From: Rhodobacteraceae bacterium XHP0102 | GTDB lineage: Bacteria > Pseudomonadota > Alphaproteobacteria > Rhodobacterales > Rhodobacteraceae | Direction of reading: 5' to 3' | NCBI GenBank assembly: GCA_025751475.1 | Contig: JAOWLD010000001.1 | Location: 248,001 to 312,000 of the forward strand | DNA: 64,000 bases | Shown here: piece after piece, positions 8,442 through 16,585 of the stretch | Position numbering within the stretch: the stretch's first letter is position 1 | Layout of the letters: every line of letters begins with the position of its first letter | Made by a program: the position numbers and the translations under genes | Notes under the pieces: model-generated | Database searches by the model: none | What the model saw: only the letters and a program-made list of their open reading frames with translations | What the model was told of the DNA's origin: nothing

Positions 8442-9082
8442 TACAACAGGCCCATGCGCGTGGCCGTTGCCACCGCTTGCAGGCTGGAGCCAACACCCAG
8501 TTTGCGATAGATTGAGTTGATGTGATTGCCGACCGTCCCCTCGCTGATCGAGAGCTTTTCGGCAATCTCACGCCGTTTGTATCCGCGCGACACGGCATTG
8601 AGGATTTCCATCTCGCGCTCACTCAAAGGGCAATCATCCCTGTCACTTTCGGTGTTGCGATATTCCCGCGAGACGATGCCCAAAAGGTGACGGGCAATTG
8701 CGGGGCTGATCGGACTGCCACCGTTTATAATGGCGTGGATATCTTCGCCGACCGTATCGAGGGCGCCGCCTTTGAGGATGTAGCCTTTTGCCCCCGCGCG
8801 GATGGCCTCAACGACTCGCGCCTCATCCCCAAAGATAGAAATGACCAATGTATCAATGGCCCAATCGGCTTGGCGTGCAGCGGCAATCGCATCAATTCCT
8901 GACCCGTCTGGCAGGCCCAGATCAATCAGAACAACGCGGGGGCGGTGTTCGTAGATCATGTTAATGCCGTCCTGCAGATGCGTTGCTGTCGCCACGACCT
9001 GTAACCCTTCCGTGTTGTTCACCGCGAGTTCAAGCCGTGTCATGATCTCGGTCTTATCCTCGATAATGATCACACCATGCAT
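8441..9082 (-). CDS. LuxR/NarL-family response regulator
   Basis: A 213-residue response regulator. Receiver domain residues 1-115 have the acid pair Glu-Asp at 8-9, phospho-acceptor Asp54 (LIDLGLPDG) and the Lys of YILKGG; the C-terminal LuxR-type helix-turn-helix spans about 150-213 (LSEREMEILNAVSRGYKRREIAEKLSISEGTVGNHINSIYRKL, of which the first part is the classic signature). The open frame extends 41 codons upstream, but family members start at MHGVIIIED, so ATG 9082 is chosen even though its ribosome site is weak (GGGGTC). It is upstream of the kinase in one operon and divergent from a small membrane protein it may control. Confidence 0.92.
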   Translation of the reverse strand: MHGVIIIEDKTEIMTRLELAVNNTEGLQVVATATHLQDGINMIYEHRPRVVLIDLGLPDGSGIDAIAAARQADWAIDTLVISIFGDEARVVEAIRAGAKGYILKGGALDTVGEDIHAIINGGSPISPAIARHLLGIVSREYRNTESDRDDCPLSEREMEILNAVSRGYKRREIAEKLSISEGTVGNHINSIYRKLGVGSSLQAVATATRMGLL

Positions 9083-9214
9083 CTGTCTGACCCCACGAAA
9101 ATCCCCAGCTTTAGTGACCTCCAGTTTTGATGCAATCCTCGCAAAACGATATGTATGTTTCCATATATTTTTTATGCACGAATCATGTGCTACCCAATTT
9201 TTCACGAACGATAT

Positions 9215-9414
9215 GACTGGGGAAAATTAGGGGACAAGAGGATGTTCGATCCGAGTGGTCGCAGCTACCGCCGTTCATCGGCGCGCAATATGCTGACGTC
9301 ATTTGCGAAATTGTTTTTGGCGCTGATTGTGCTGGCGGTGTTGAGCATGGGCGTTGTTTGACCGATTGGCCCTCGGGTCGCACGGTAAGACTGGGGACGT
9401 AAAACGACTGGGGA
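9215..9414 (+). repeat. Three copies of GACTGGGGA around the small membrane gene
   Basis: The nine-base word GACTGGGGA occurs at 9215-9223 (upstream of the 39-residue gene), 9389-9397 and 9406-9414 (downstream of it, 17 bases apart, just before the terminator). A near copy on the other strand (GCTGGGGA) lies at 9102-9109 in front of the response-regulator gene. They may be protein-binding sites or RNA elements. Confidence 0.55.
9242..9361 (+). CDS. 39-residue single-pass membrane protein
   Basis: A small open frame starting at ATG 9242 behind the site AGGGGACAAGAGG. The product has a basic N terminus (RSYRRSSARN) followed by one membrane segment at about residues 19-39 (SFAKLFLALIVLAVLSMGVV), so an N-in topology is predicted. 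It is divergent from the response regulator with about 160 bases between starts, and is followed by a strong terminator at 9421-9453. That suggests a short monocistronic transcript under control of the neighbouring two-component system, which is inference. The frame can be read upstream to 9155, but without a good site. Confidence 0.6.
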   Translation: MFDPSGRSYRRSSARNMLTSFAKLFLALIVLAVLSMGVV

Positions 9415-9420
9415 AGCGCA

Positions 9421-9453
9421 AAGGCGCATGGGGCATAGCCCTGTGCGCCTTTT
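9421..9453 (+). terminator. Intrinsic terminator
   Basis: The stem AAGGCGCA...TGCGCCTT encloses an inner GGG/CCC helix and is followed by a T-rich tail. It ends the short transcript that carries the 39-residue membrane protein. Confidence 0.85.
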
Positions 9454-9601
9454 ATTTGTCAAAAAATGCGCTGATTTTATGCCCTTGTAAAAAATTATCA
9501 TTTTGATCTTTTCCGATAGGTAGGAATTTTATAGGCTCACGTTAGTTAACCTCCCAGGTGGGACGGGTTTTGTGTAATTTTGTGTTGGTGAGGACATATA
9601 A

Positions 9602-9955
9602 ATGTCAAAGCAAATGGCGCTTGCGGAATTGAATGTGTTGGCGGATTCAGGCCGCTTTCCGATCTTGAAAGGCTTTATGCGGTCCCCATCTCATTGGGAA
9701 CTCTTGTGCAATATTTACGTTTTGGATGGTGATGAAACCTACGGGATCAATGATTATATTGATATGTGCAAAACAGGCAGCGTGACCCGTTTGACGCTGT
9801 CGAATTTCTTGCGGGCGCAGATATCGAACGGCGCGTTGGATGTTCAATTCGGTGCGAAGAAAAGCCGTAAGACCCTAACTCTTTCAAGCGCGCTCAAGGC
9901 GGAGGCCGAAAGCTTTTTCGCATTGCGCTCACGGCTGATGAAAGAATACGCCTAA
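9602..9955 (+). CDS. Small unknown protein, possible winged-helix regulator
   Basis: A 117-residue protein preceded by GGTGAGGA and an AT-rich promoter-like stretch (9470-9600). I do not recognise the family with certainty. The arrangement is helix-rich (SPSHWELLCNIYVLDG), then a turn and helix (GSVTRLTLSNFLRAQISNG), a short basic hairpin (FGAKKSRKTLTLS) and a C-terminal helix, which is the order seen in MarR-like winged-helix DNA-binding domains. No partner gene is evident: it sits alone between the two-component locus and the TRAP operon. The regulator role is inference from the predicted fold. Confidence 0.6.
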   Translation: MSKQMALAELNVLADSGRFPILKGFMRSPSHWELLCNIYVLDGDETYGINDYIDMCKTGSVTRLTLSNFLRAQISNGALDVQFGAKKSRKTLTLSSALKAEAESFFALRSRLMKEYA

Positions 9956-10027
9956 ATCAATCTGATATTTTTTTTCTGCTTATCAGCTGGGGTGCTGTGA
10001 CGGTGGTGGTCGCCTTGCCCTGTGGGG

Positions 10028-10049
10028 ATGTGAAATATGGGTTTCACAT
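10028..10049. promoter_or_regulatory. Operator-like inverted repeat before the TRAP operon
   Basis: ATGTGAAA (10028-10035) and TTTCACAT (10042-10049) form a perfect 8-base inverted repeat with a 6-base spacer, about 130 bases before dctP. The size fits a dimeric regulator site such as a GntR, LacI or FadR-type operator. No regulator gene for it is identified in the window. Confidence 0.5.
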
Positions 10050-10176
10050 TGCATAGGGCAGGGTTTATCACCTTTTTGATGGTCCATTGCGGGGCTTGTC
10101 GGTCTGGTTATCACAGCAAGATGAATTGGGGGGTGATTTGGTGATTGCAGAGAAATCTAATCTCACAGGGACGCGG

Positions 10177-11220
10177 ATGACGGCGGCGCATATGCTGCGC
10201 GTGGCTTTTCTGGCGCTTTTTGGGGTGGCGGGTTGCCCTCAGTTGCTTGCGGCGCAGGAGGTGACCTTGCGCTTGCACCAATTCCTGCCTGCACAATCCG
10301 TGGTGCCTGCGCAAATTTTGGATGTCTGGGCCGAGAATGTGGAACAGGCTTCAGGTGGGCGCATTGCGATTGATCACTACCCATCCATGCAACTTGGCGG
10401 CACGCCCCCCGAATTGATTGACCAGCTGCGCGATGGCGTGGCGGATATCGTATGGACCGTGGTGGGGTATACGCCGGGACGCTTCCCAACCACGGAGGTG
10501 TTTGAACTGCCCTTCATGGTGGCGGATGCCGCCGCCGCGTCCTATGCCTATTGGACGATGTTTGAACGGCATATGGCCCAAGGGGAGTTTGCCGATTACC
10601 ATGTGCTTGGCACTTGGGTGCATGGGCCAGGTGTCTTTCATGCGAATGCGCCTATCCTTGAGCCTTCCGATCTTGCAGGGATGAAAATGCGCGGCGGTTC
10701 GCGCCCTGTGAACCAGTTGCTCGAACAACTCGGTGCGGAGCCTGTCGGAATGCCTGCCCCTGCCGTGCCAGAGGCGCTGTCGCGCGGGGTGATTGATGGC
10801 GCGACTTTCCCGTGGGAAGTGACATCCTCGGTGCGTGTCGCGGAATTGATCAGTTACCACACTGAATTTGAAGGGCCAGCCGTCTACAACCTGACCTTTG
10901 TCATGGCGATGAACAAGGATGTATATGCGGGTCTTCCAGATGATCTGAAGGCGGTGATTGACGCCAATTCGGGATTGGACTTCTCGGTCTTTGCGGGGCA
11001 AACACAGCAAGCCGCAGATGCACCTGCCCGTGACATCGCGGTGGAATTGGGCAATCAGATCACCACCATTGCCGAAGCTGATGCCGTGGAGTGGCGCGAC
11101 TTGGCCGCCCCTGTTTACGCCGCATGGGTTGCGGATATGGCGGCCCAAGGACGCGATGGGCAGGCCCTCATTGACGAAGCGCGCGCGCTGATGGCGGAAT
11201 ATGAGGCGCAAAATCCGTGA
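10177..11220 (+). CDS. dctP: TRAP transporter periplasmic substrate-binding protein
   Basis: A 347-residue DctP-family solute receptor that delivers an organic acid to the DctQM permease. The N terminus is a signal peptide (hydrophobic LRVAFLALFGVAG, predicted cut after LLAAQ). The conserved ligand-gripping Arg lies in MKMRGGSRPVNQLLEQLGA, followed by PVGMPAPAVPEALSRGVIDG and PWEV, the hallmark of this branch. Starts at TTG 10087 or GTG 10141 are possible, but ATG 10177 has AGGGA in place and leaves a normal signal peptide. It heads a probable six-gene operon whose catabolic enzymes suggest a glycerate- or hydroxy-acid-like ligand. Confidence 0.92.
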   Translation: MTAAHMLRVAFLALFGVAGCPQLLAAQEVTLRLHQFLPAQSVVPAQILDVWAENVEQASGGRIAIDHYPSMQLGGTPPELIDQLRDGVADIVWTVVGYTPGRFPTTEVFELPFMVADAAAASYAYWTMFERHMAQGEFADYHVLGTWVHGPGVFHANAPILEPSDLAGMKMRGGSRPVNQLLEQLGAEPVGMPAPAVPEALSRGVIDGATFPWEVTSSVRVAELISYHTEFEGPAVYNLTFVMAMNKDVYAGLPDDLKAVIDANSGLDFSVFAGQTQQAADAPARDIAVELGNQITTIAEADAVEWRDLAAPVYAAWVADMAAQGRDGQALIDEARALMAEYEAQNP

Positions 11221-11248
11221 ACGGACAAAGGGGGTAAAAGCCCGCCCC

Positions 11249-11794
11249 ATGGTCGATCAACTTGTGCAAGCCTTAGCCAAATCCATGGCGCTCTTAGGGG
11301 GGGCTGTGCTCTGTGCTGTGATCCTGATGGTGGGGGTGTCGGTATTTGGGCGCACCATCGCAGACCTGTTGCATCCACTCCGCGACACGGTTCCCGCAGC
11401 GGGGCATCTGTTGGATCTGGGCATTGGTGCCATACGGGGCGATTATGAATGGGTTGAGGCGGGAATGGGCTTTGTGGTTTTTGCCTTCATGCCATGGGCG
11501 GCGCTGCACCACGCACACGCCCGCGTTGATCTTTTTGCCCCCTATATGCCGCAGGGCTTGCGCCGCCTGACCCATCTTCTGGGACTTTGGGGGTTTGCCC
11601 TTGCCTTTTGCGTGATCGCCGTGATGCTTGGCCTTGGGACATGGTCCAAATATCAATCGGGACAAACGAGCTTTATTTTGGGTCTGCCTGTTTGGATACC
11701 CCAGGCCGCAGGCGTGGTGGCAGCCTCAGTTGCCGTTTTCGTCACAGGCTATGTGGCCCTATCCGCAACGCGCGGGATCATGCGCGATGAGTGA
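11249..11794 (+). CDS. dctQ: TRAP transporter small permease subunit
   Basis: A DctQ-type four-helix membrane protein of 181 residues that bridges DctP recognition and the large DctM subunit. Helices are visible at the N terminus (AKSMALLGGAVLCAVILMVGVSVFGR), around FVVFAFMPWAALHHAHARVD (the conserved His/Arg region), LLGLWGFALAFCVIAVMLGLG and AAGVVAASVAVFVTGYVAL. ATG 11249 has a rather distant GGGGG site; an ATG at 11201 inside the end of dctP is the alternative. There is a somewhat longer loop after helix 1 than usual. Its end overlaps dctM by eight bases. Confidence 0.87.
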   Translation: MVDQLVQALAKSMALLGGAVLCAVILMVGVSVFGRTIADLLHPLRDTVPAAGHLLDLGIGAIRGDYEWVEAGMGFVVFAFMPWAALHHAHARVDLFAPYMPQGLRRLTHLLGLWGFALAFCVIAVMLGLGTWSKYQSGQTSFILGLPVWIPQAAGVVAASVAVFVTGYVALSATRGIMRDE

Positions 11795-13280
11795 TCTTTG
11801 GATCGGTATTCTGTCCTTTCCCGCTTTGCTTGCGCTCATCTTTTTGCGCATTCCCATCGGTCTTGCTATGTTTGGTGTAGGCTTCTTGGGTCTTGTGGCG
11901 GTGCAAGGCGATGCCAGTCTGGCATTGGCGCGGCTGCGCAGTGAGAGCTACACAACCTTTTCCAATTATGCGCTTTCGATTATTCCGATGTTCTTGCTGA
12001 TGGGCCATTTCGCCACATTGGGCGGGATGAGCCGCGCCTTGTTTGATGCGGCGGCCTCTTTTCTTGGGCATCGGCGGGGTGGGGTGGCGATGGCCGCTGT
12101 TGGGGCCTGTGCGGGCTTTGGAGCGATTTGCGGCTCCTCCTTGGCCACGGCAGCCACAATGGGGCGCGTGGCCTTACCCGAGTTGCGCGCGCAGGGCTAT
12201 TCAGGGGGCTTCGCCACGGCCACTTTGGCGGCGGGGGGCACGTTGGGTATTTTGATCCCGCCCTCGATTGTCTTGGTGATCTACGCGATCCTGACCGAAC
12301 AGAATATTGCGAAACTGTTCATTTCTGCCTTGGTTCCAGGTATTTTGGCGGCGGTGGGATATGCGGCCGCCATCGCGATTTATATGCGCCGCCATCCAGC
12401 GGAGGGCAGGCTGACCCCGCGTGCATCATGGCCCGCACGTCTGCGCGCCTTGCGTGCAACATGGCCAGTTTTTGCGGTTTTTCTGGCTGTGGTGGGCGGG
12501 ATTTACGGGGGCGTATTCACCCCGACCGAAGGGGCGGCAATCGGCGCTTTAGGGGCGGGTGCGGTGGCGTGGGCACAAGGGGGACTGTCGCGTGACAGTT
12601 TCATCGAAAGCCTTCTTGCCACGGCCAGCACGACCGCGATGATCTTCTTCATTATTCTTGGGGCCGCGTATTTCAATGGGTTCCTTGCGCTTACGCAGGT
12701 GCCGCAAGGCTTGGCCGAATGGGTGTCGGGATTGGGCTGGAACCCCTATGTGATCCTGATCTTGATCTTGGCGCTTTATTTGATTTTCGGCTGTGTGATG
12801 GACAGCCTCTCGATGATCTTGCTGACAATCCCGATATTTTTCCCTGTGATCCTGTCTTTGGATTTCGGTTTCCTTGATTTCACGGCCTTGCAACTGGATG
12901 CGGTGGCCAAGGTTTTGCAGGGTGATGTGTCGGGATTTGGTGCCGACCTATTGGCGCAAGCGCGTGCTGCCATAGAGGCGGCTGTGCCCCTTGATCCAGA
13001 GAGCGCCCGCGCCTTGGGCGTGCGCCTGACCGAAGCACGGGTCGCCCAGATGGAGGCGGAACTTGTCGCAATTTGGTTTGGCATTCTGGTGCTGATTGTG
13101 GTCGAGACGGGCCTGATCACCCCCCCTGTCGGGATGAACCTTTTCGTGATCTCGGGGTTGGATCGCGAGACACCTGTTGCAGACACCTATCGCAGCGTTG
13201 TTTATTTCGTGGCCAGTGATCTGCTGCGTGTGGTGCTTTTGGTGGCTGTCCCTGCCATCAGCTTGTTCTGGCTGATCTAA
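11787..13280 (+). CDS. dctM: TRAP transporter large permease subunit with internal insertion
   Basis: A 497-residue DctM transport subunit that uses a sodium gradient to import the ligand. Family landmarks include RIPIGLAMFGVG (about 21-32), GFGAICGSSLATAATMG (110-126), GGTLGILIPPSI (150-161), FTPTEGAAIGA (244-254) and ETGLITPPVGMN (440-451). Most DctM proteins are near 425-440 residues. The excess is a polar Ala/Asp/Glu-rich segment at about 361-427, between IPIFFPVILSL and IWFGILVLIVVE, where the family normally has a few residues. The start at 11787 lies inside dctQ; a longer frame back to 11628 is only overlap. Confidence 0.92.
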   Translation: MSDLWIGILSFPALLALIFLRIPIGLAMFGVGFLGLVAVQGDASLALARLRSESYTTFSNYALSIIPMFLLMGHFATLGGMSRALFDAAASFLGHRRGGVAMAAVGACAGFGAICGSSLATAATMGRVALPELRAQGYSGGFATATLAAGGTLGILIPPSIVLVIYAILTEQNIAKLFISALVPGILAAVGYAAAIAIYMRRHPAEGRLTPRASWPARLRALRATWPVFAVFLAVVGGIYGGVFTPTEGAAIGALGAGAVAWAQGGLSRDSFIESLLATASTTAMIFFIILGAAYFNGFLALTQVPQGLAEWVSGLGWNPYVILILILALYLIFGCVMDSLSMILLTIPIFFPVILSLDFGFLDFTALQLDAVAKVLQGDVSGFGADLLAQARAAIEAAVPLDPESARALGVRLTEARVAQMEAELVAIWFGILVLIVVETGLITPPVGMNLFVISGLDRETPVADTYRSVVYFVASDLLRVVLLVAVPAISLFWLI

Positions 13281-13344
13281 GCCTTGCTCGTGCTGCGCAG
13301 CGGGCTAGGATAGGTAAATGTAGTGCTGAGGGAGGGACAAGATC

Positions 13345-14229
13345 ATGGCAAAATTGGCATTTTTGGGTTTGGGTGTCATGGGTTACCCCATGGCGGGGCA
13401 TTTGCAAAAGGCAGGTCACGCGGTGACCGTCTATAACCGCACCACCGCCAAGGCGGAAAAATGGGCCGCGGAATATGGCGGGTCTTTTGCGACTTCGCCG
13501 CGTGCGGCGGCCGAAGGCGCGGATGTTGTTTTGTCTTGTGTCGGCAATGATGACGATCTGCGCGCCGTTGTTTTGGGGGCAGATGGCGCTTTGGCAGGGA
13601 TGGCCAAGGGCGCGCTTTATGTCGATCACACCACGGTTTCCGCGATTGTGACCCGTGAACTGGGCGCGGCGGCGGCGGCGGCGGGTGTGGGCTGGGTAGA
13701 TGCCCCTGTCTCGGGCGGTCAGGCAGGCGCAGAAAACGGACAGCTTGCTATCATGTGCGGGGGGGCAGATGCCGATTTCGCGCGGGCGGAGGCGGTTGTG
13801 GCTGCCTATTCCAAGGCGACTGTGCATTTTGGGGACTTGGGCAATGGCCAAATCACCAAGATGATCAATCAGGTTTGCATCGCGGGTGCAATTCAAGCCG
13901 TATCCGAGGGGCTGTTCTTTGCCATGCAGGCAGGGCTTGATGCCAAGAAAGTGGCCGCGCTGGTCTCGCAAGGAGCAGGCGGGTCTTGGCAATTGGCCAA
14001 TCGCGCTGAGACGATGGTGGACAATAAATTCAATCATGGATTTGCGGTGGATTGGATGCGCAAGGATTTGTCTATCGCGCTGGGCCAGGCCAAGGAATTG
14101 GGTATATCCCTGCCTGTTACCGCAATGGTTGATCAATATTACGGCGATGTGCAGGCCTTGGGAGGCGGGCGTTGGGATACGTCCAGCCTGATCCAGCGCT
14201 TCCGCAAATTGCACGGATTGGACATCTAA
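13345..14229 (+). CDS. NAD(P)-dependent 3-hydroxyacid dehydrogenase, tartronate semialdehyde reductase type
   Basis: A 294-residue beta-hydroxyacid dehydrogenase. The nucleotide-binding loop GLGVMGYPMAG is at residues 8-18, the substrate signature DAPVSGGQAGAENG follows in the middle, and the catalytic Lys is in NGQITKMINQ. The family includes 3-hydroxyisobutyrate dehydrogenase (MmsB) and 2-hydroxy-3-oxopropionate reductase (GarR/GlxR). Because glycerate 2-kinase follows four bases later, reduction of tartronate semialdehyde to glycerate is favoured, but this is context and not proof. It has a strong site, GAGGGAGGGAC, and lies 64 bases after dctM. Confidence 0.85.
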   Translation: MAKLAFLGLGVMGYPMAGHLQKAGHAVTVYNRTTAKAEKWAAEYGGSFATSPRAAAEGADVVLSCVGNDDDLRAVVLGADGALAGMAKGALYVDHTTVSAIVTRELGAAAAAAGVGWVDAPVSGGQAGAENGQLAIMCGGADADFARAEAVVAAYSKATVHFGDLGNGQITKMINQVCIAGAIQAVSEGLFFAMQAGLDAKKVAALVSQGAGGSWQLANRAETMVDNKFNHGFAVDWMRKDLSIALGQAKELGISLPVTAMVDQYYGDVQALGGGRWDTSSLIQRFRKLHGLDI

Positions 14230-14233
14230 GCTG

Positions 14234-15511
14234 ATGGCCAATCCGTCCGATTTGGAAGGGTTTTTACGCGCAGTTTTTGACGCGGCCATTTTGGCCGTTG
14301 ACCCGCGTGCCATCTTGGCGCCGTTTTTGCCGCAACGTCCCAAGGGGCGTGTTGTGGTGATGGGTGCGGGCAAAGCAACCGCGCGCATGGCACAGGCGGT
14401 GGAGGCCGCATGGGGGCCATGTGAGGGGCTGATCGCCGTGCCGCATGGCGCACGCTTGCCCTTGGCAGGGATTGAGGTGGTGGAAACCGCTCACCCCGTG
14501 CCTGATGCGGCCAGTGAAGCCACCGCGCGGCGGATGCTCGATATGGCGCGGGGGCTTGGCGCGAATGATCTGGCGCTGTTTCTTATTTCGGGCGGCGGTT
14601 CGGCCCTTTTGGCCGCGCCCGCTGAAGGGGTGAGCTTGGCGGATAAACAGGCGGTGCATCAGGCGCTGTTGCGGTCAGGTGCTTCTATCTCGCAGATGAA
14701 TCTGTTGCGCAAAAACCTATCTGCCATCAAGGGCGGGCATCTGGCCGTGGCGGCCCATCCCGCGCAAGTGGTCACGCTGTTGATTTCCGATGTGCCAGGG
14801 GATGATCCCGCCATTATCGCCTCTGGGCCGACTGTGCCTGACCCCTCCACTCTCGCACAGGCGCAAGCGGTTGTTGCGCGCTTTGGCCTTGATTTGCCGC
14901 CAAAGGTTGCGGCCTTTCTTGAGACAGGGACGGGAACCCCCCCTGTGGATCACCCTGTGTTCGCTGCGGCGCAGACCCATATGATCGCAACGCCCATGGC
15001 AGCTTTGCGTGCCGCGCAGACCCATGCGCAGGCGCTTTGGCCTGACCTGAATGTGGTGATTTTGGGCGATGCCTTGGAGGGGGAAGCGCGCGATTTGGGC
15101 CAAGCCATGTCAGGGATTGCGCAATCAATCTTGCGCCATGGTGTCCCGTTTGCCGCGCCCGTGCTGCTGCTGTCTGGGGGGGAAACCACAGTGACCCTTG
15201 GCCAAAGCAAAGCAGGGCGGGGCGGGCGGAATTCGGAATTTCTGTTGTCTTTTGCTGCGCACGCGCCCGAAGGTCTGTATGCTTTGGCCTGTGATACGGA
15301 TGGGATTGATGGGGCTGGTCAAAATGCAGGCGCGATATGGTCGCCGCGTGTCGCCAAAGCCAGCGCGGCTTTCGACAAATTGGCCTATCTTGTGGGCCAT
15401 GACAGCCTAAGTTTTTTCGAGGCAGCGGACGGGGTGATCACCACAGGTCCGACCCATACCAATGTCAATGATTTTCGGGCGATCCTGATCCCCGCAGGCC
15501 TGTCATCATGA
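14234..15511 (+). CDS. gckA: Glycerate 2-kinase (MOFRL family)
   Basis: A 425-residue protein of the GckA/TtuD group that phosphorylates D-glycerate to 2-phosphoglycerate. The N-terminal DUF4147 domain shows VVVMGAGKATARMAQAVE and FLISGGGSALLAAP; the C-terminal MOFRL domain has LLLSGGETTVTL, GGRNSEFLLSFA and CDTDGIDGAGQNAGA. Family members are often mislabelled hydroxypyruvate reductase. Together with the preceding reductase and the TRAP carrier it makes a short route from a C3 hydroxy acid into glycolysis. Its TGA overlaps the mnmH start (ATGA at 15508-15511). Confidence 0.92.
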   Translation: MANPSDLEGFLRAVFDAAILAVDPRAILAPFLPQRPKGRVVVMGAGKATARMAQAVEAAWGPCEGLIAVPHGARLPLAGIEVVETAHPVPDAASEATARRMLDMARGLGANDLALFLISGGGSALLAAPAEGVSLADKQAVHQALLRSGASISQMNLLRKNLSAIKGGHLAVAAHPAQVVTLLISDVPGDDPAIIASGPTVPDPSTLAQAQAVVARFGLDLPPKVAAFLETGTGTPPVDHPVFAAAQTHMIATPMAALRAAQTHAQALWPDLNVVILGDALEGEARDLGQAMSGIAQSILRHGVPFAAPVLLLSGGETTVTLGQSKAGRGGRNSEFLLSFAAHAPEGLYALACDTDGIDGAGQNAGAIWSPRVAKASAAFDKLAYLVGHDSLSFFEAADGVITTGPTHTNVNDFRAILIPAGLSS

Positions 15512-16557
15512 TCACATTGGATGGATTGACGGCTTCCGCTTTGGCGGCGTTTGACACGATCATTGACGTGCGCAGCCCGTCAGAATTTGCCGAAGATCAT
15601 ATTCCTGGCGCGATCAACTGCCCCGTGCTTTCTGATGAGGAGCGCGCATGGGTGGGCACAGTCTATAAACAGGACAGTCCCTTTGCCGCGCGCAAGATCG
15701 GTGCGGCCTTGGTGGCACGCAATGCGGCGCACCATATTGAAACACAGCTTGCCCAGTATGATGGGTCATGGCGGCCTTTGGTCTATTGTTGGCGTGGCGG
15801 GCAGCGCTCAGGTGCCTTTGCCACGATTTTACGGCAGATTGGATGGCGGGCAGAAGTGGTTGAAGGGGGCTATCGGGCCTATCGCCGTTTGGTTGTGGCG
15901 CGGCTGTATCATGATCCGATCGGGTTCCGTGTCATCCGCCTAGATGGCAATACAGGCAGCGCCAAGACCGAAATCCTCCACCATCTCGCGCGGCGCGATG
16001 TGCAAGTGTTGGATTTGGAGGGGCTGGCCGCTCACCGTGGTTCTAGCCTTGGCGAGATGGCGGGCGGGCAGCCCAGTCAGAAAGCCTATGAAAGCGCGAT
16101 TGCGGGTATGATTGCAGGCTTCGATCCCGCCCGCCCCGTTGTGATTGAGGCAGAATCCGCGCGCATCGGGCGGTTGCGGATACCGCCCAGTCTATGGGCC
16201 GCGATGCGTGACAGCCCGCGGATCATGCTGGACATCAAGGACACGGCCCGCGCAGCATATTTGGCGCGGGCTTATGCCGATTTAACGGCGGATAAAACGG
16301 AGTTTTCTGCAAGGCTTGCCCATCTAAAAGGGCTTCAAAGTCAGGAACGTCTGGATGCTTGGCAAGAGATGATTGCGCGTGGCGCATGGTCGGAGCTCGC
16401 ATTGGCCTTGATCCAGTGCCACTATGACCCCGCCTATGCCCGATTGCGCGCTTATGAAACCGCGTCATCGGAAATTCTGCGCATCTCCAAGACCCGTCTC
16501 GGGCCCGAGGATATCGAACAGATCGTGGAGGAAATTGTCAGCACGCTCCAAACCTAA
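15508..16557 (+). CDS. mnmH: tRNA 2-selenouridine synthase
   Basis: A 349-residue SelU/MnmH enzyme that replaces sulfur of 2-thiouridine at the tRNA wobble base with selenium, through geranylated intermediates. The N-terminal rhodanese domain has the catalytic Cys in VYCWRGGQRSGAF; the C-terminal half has a P-loop at DGNTGSAKTEIL and the family block EAESARIGRLRIPPSLW. It is the last gene of the TRAP/glycerate operon by translational overlap, which is an odd place for a tRNA enzyme. selD, needed to supply selenophosphate, is not in the window. Confidence 0.93.
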   Translation: MITLDGLTASALAAFDTIIDVRSPSEFAEDHIPGAINCPVLSDEERAWVGTVYKQDSPFAARKIGAALVARNAAHHIETQLAQYDGSWRPLVYCWRGGQRSGAFATILRQIGWRAEVVEGGYRAYRRLVVARLYHDPIGFRVIRLDGNTGSAKTEILHHLARRDVQVLDLEGLAAHRGSSLGEMAGGQPSQKAYESAIAGMIAGFDPARPVVIEAESARIGRLRIPPSLWAAMRDSPRIMLDIKDTARAAYLARAYADLTADKTEFSARLAHLKGLQSQERLDAWQEMIARGAWSELALALIQCHYDPAYARLRAYETASSEILRISKTRLGPEDIEQIVEEIVSTLQT

Positions 16558-16581
16558 AAAGGGGGCGTTGGCCCCCTTTTT
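16556..16581. terminator. Bidirectional intrinsic terminator between mnmH and gcrA
   Basis: AAAAAGGGGGC, a four-base loop, then GCCCCCTTTTT. The A-run and T-run flank an uninterrupted stem, so it can end both convergent transcripts. Confidence 0.9.
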
Positions 16582-16585
16582 GGTA

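Noticed and set aside
9962-9986. CTGATA...TATCAG as a terminator after the 117-residue gene
   Set aside because: The stem is only six bases, A/T-rich, with a 13-base loop and the T-run inside the loop.
13258-14388. Minus-strand frame opposite the 3-hydroxyacid dehydrogenase
   Set aside because: Antisense to a clear gene; no start signal and biased composition.
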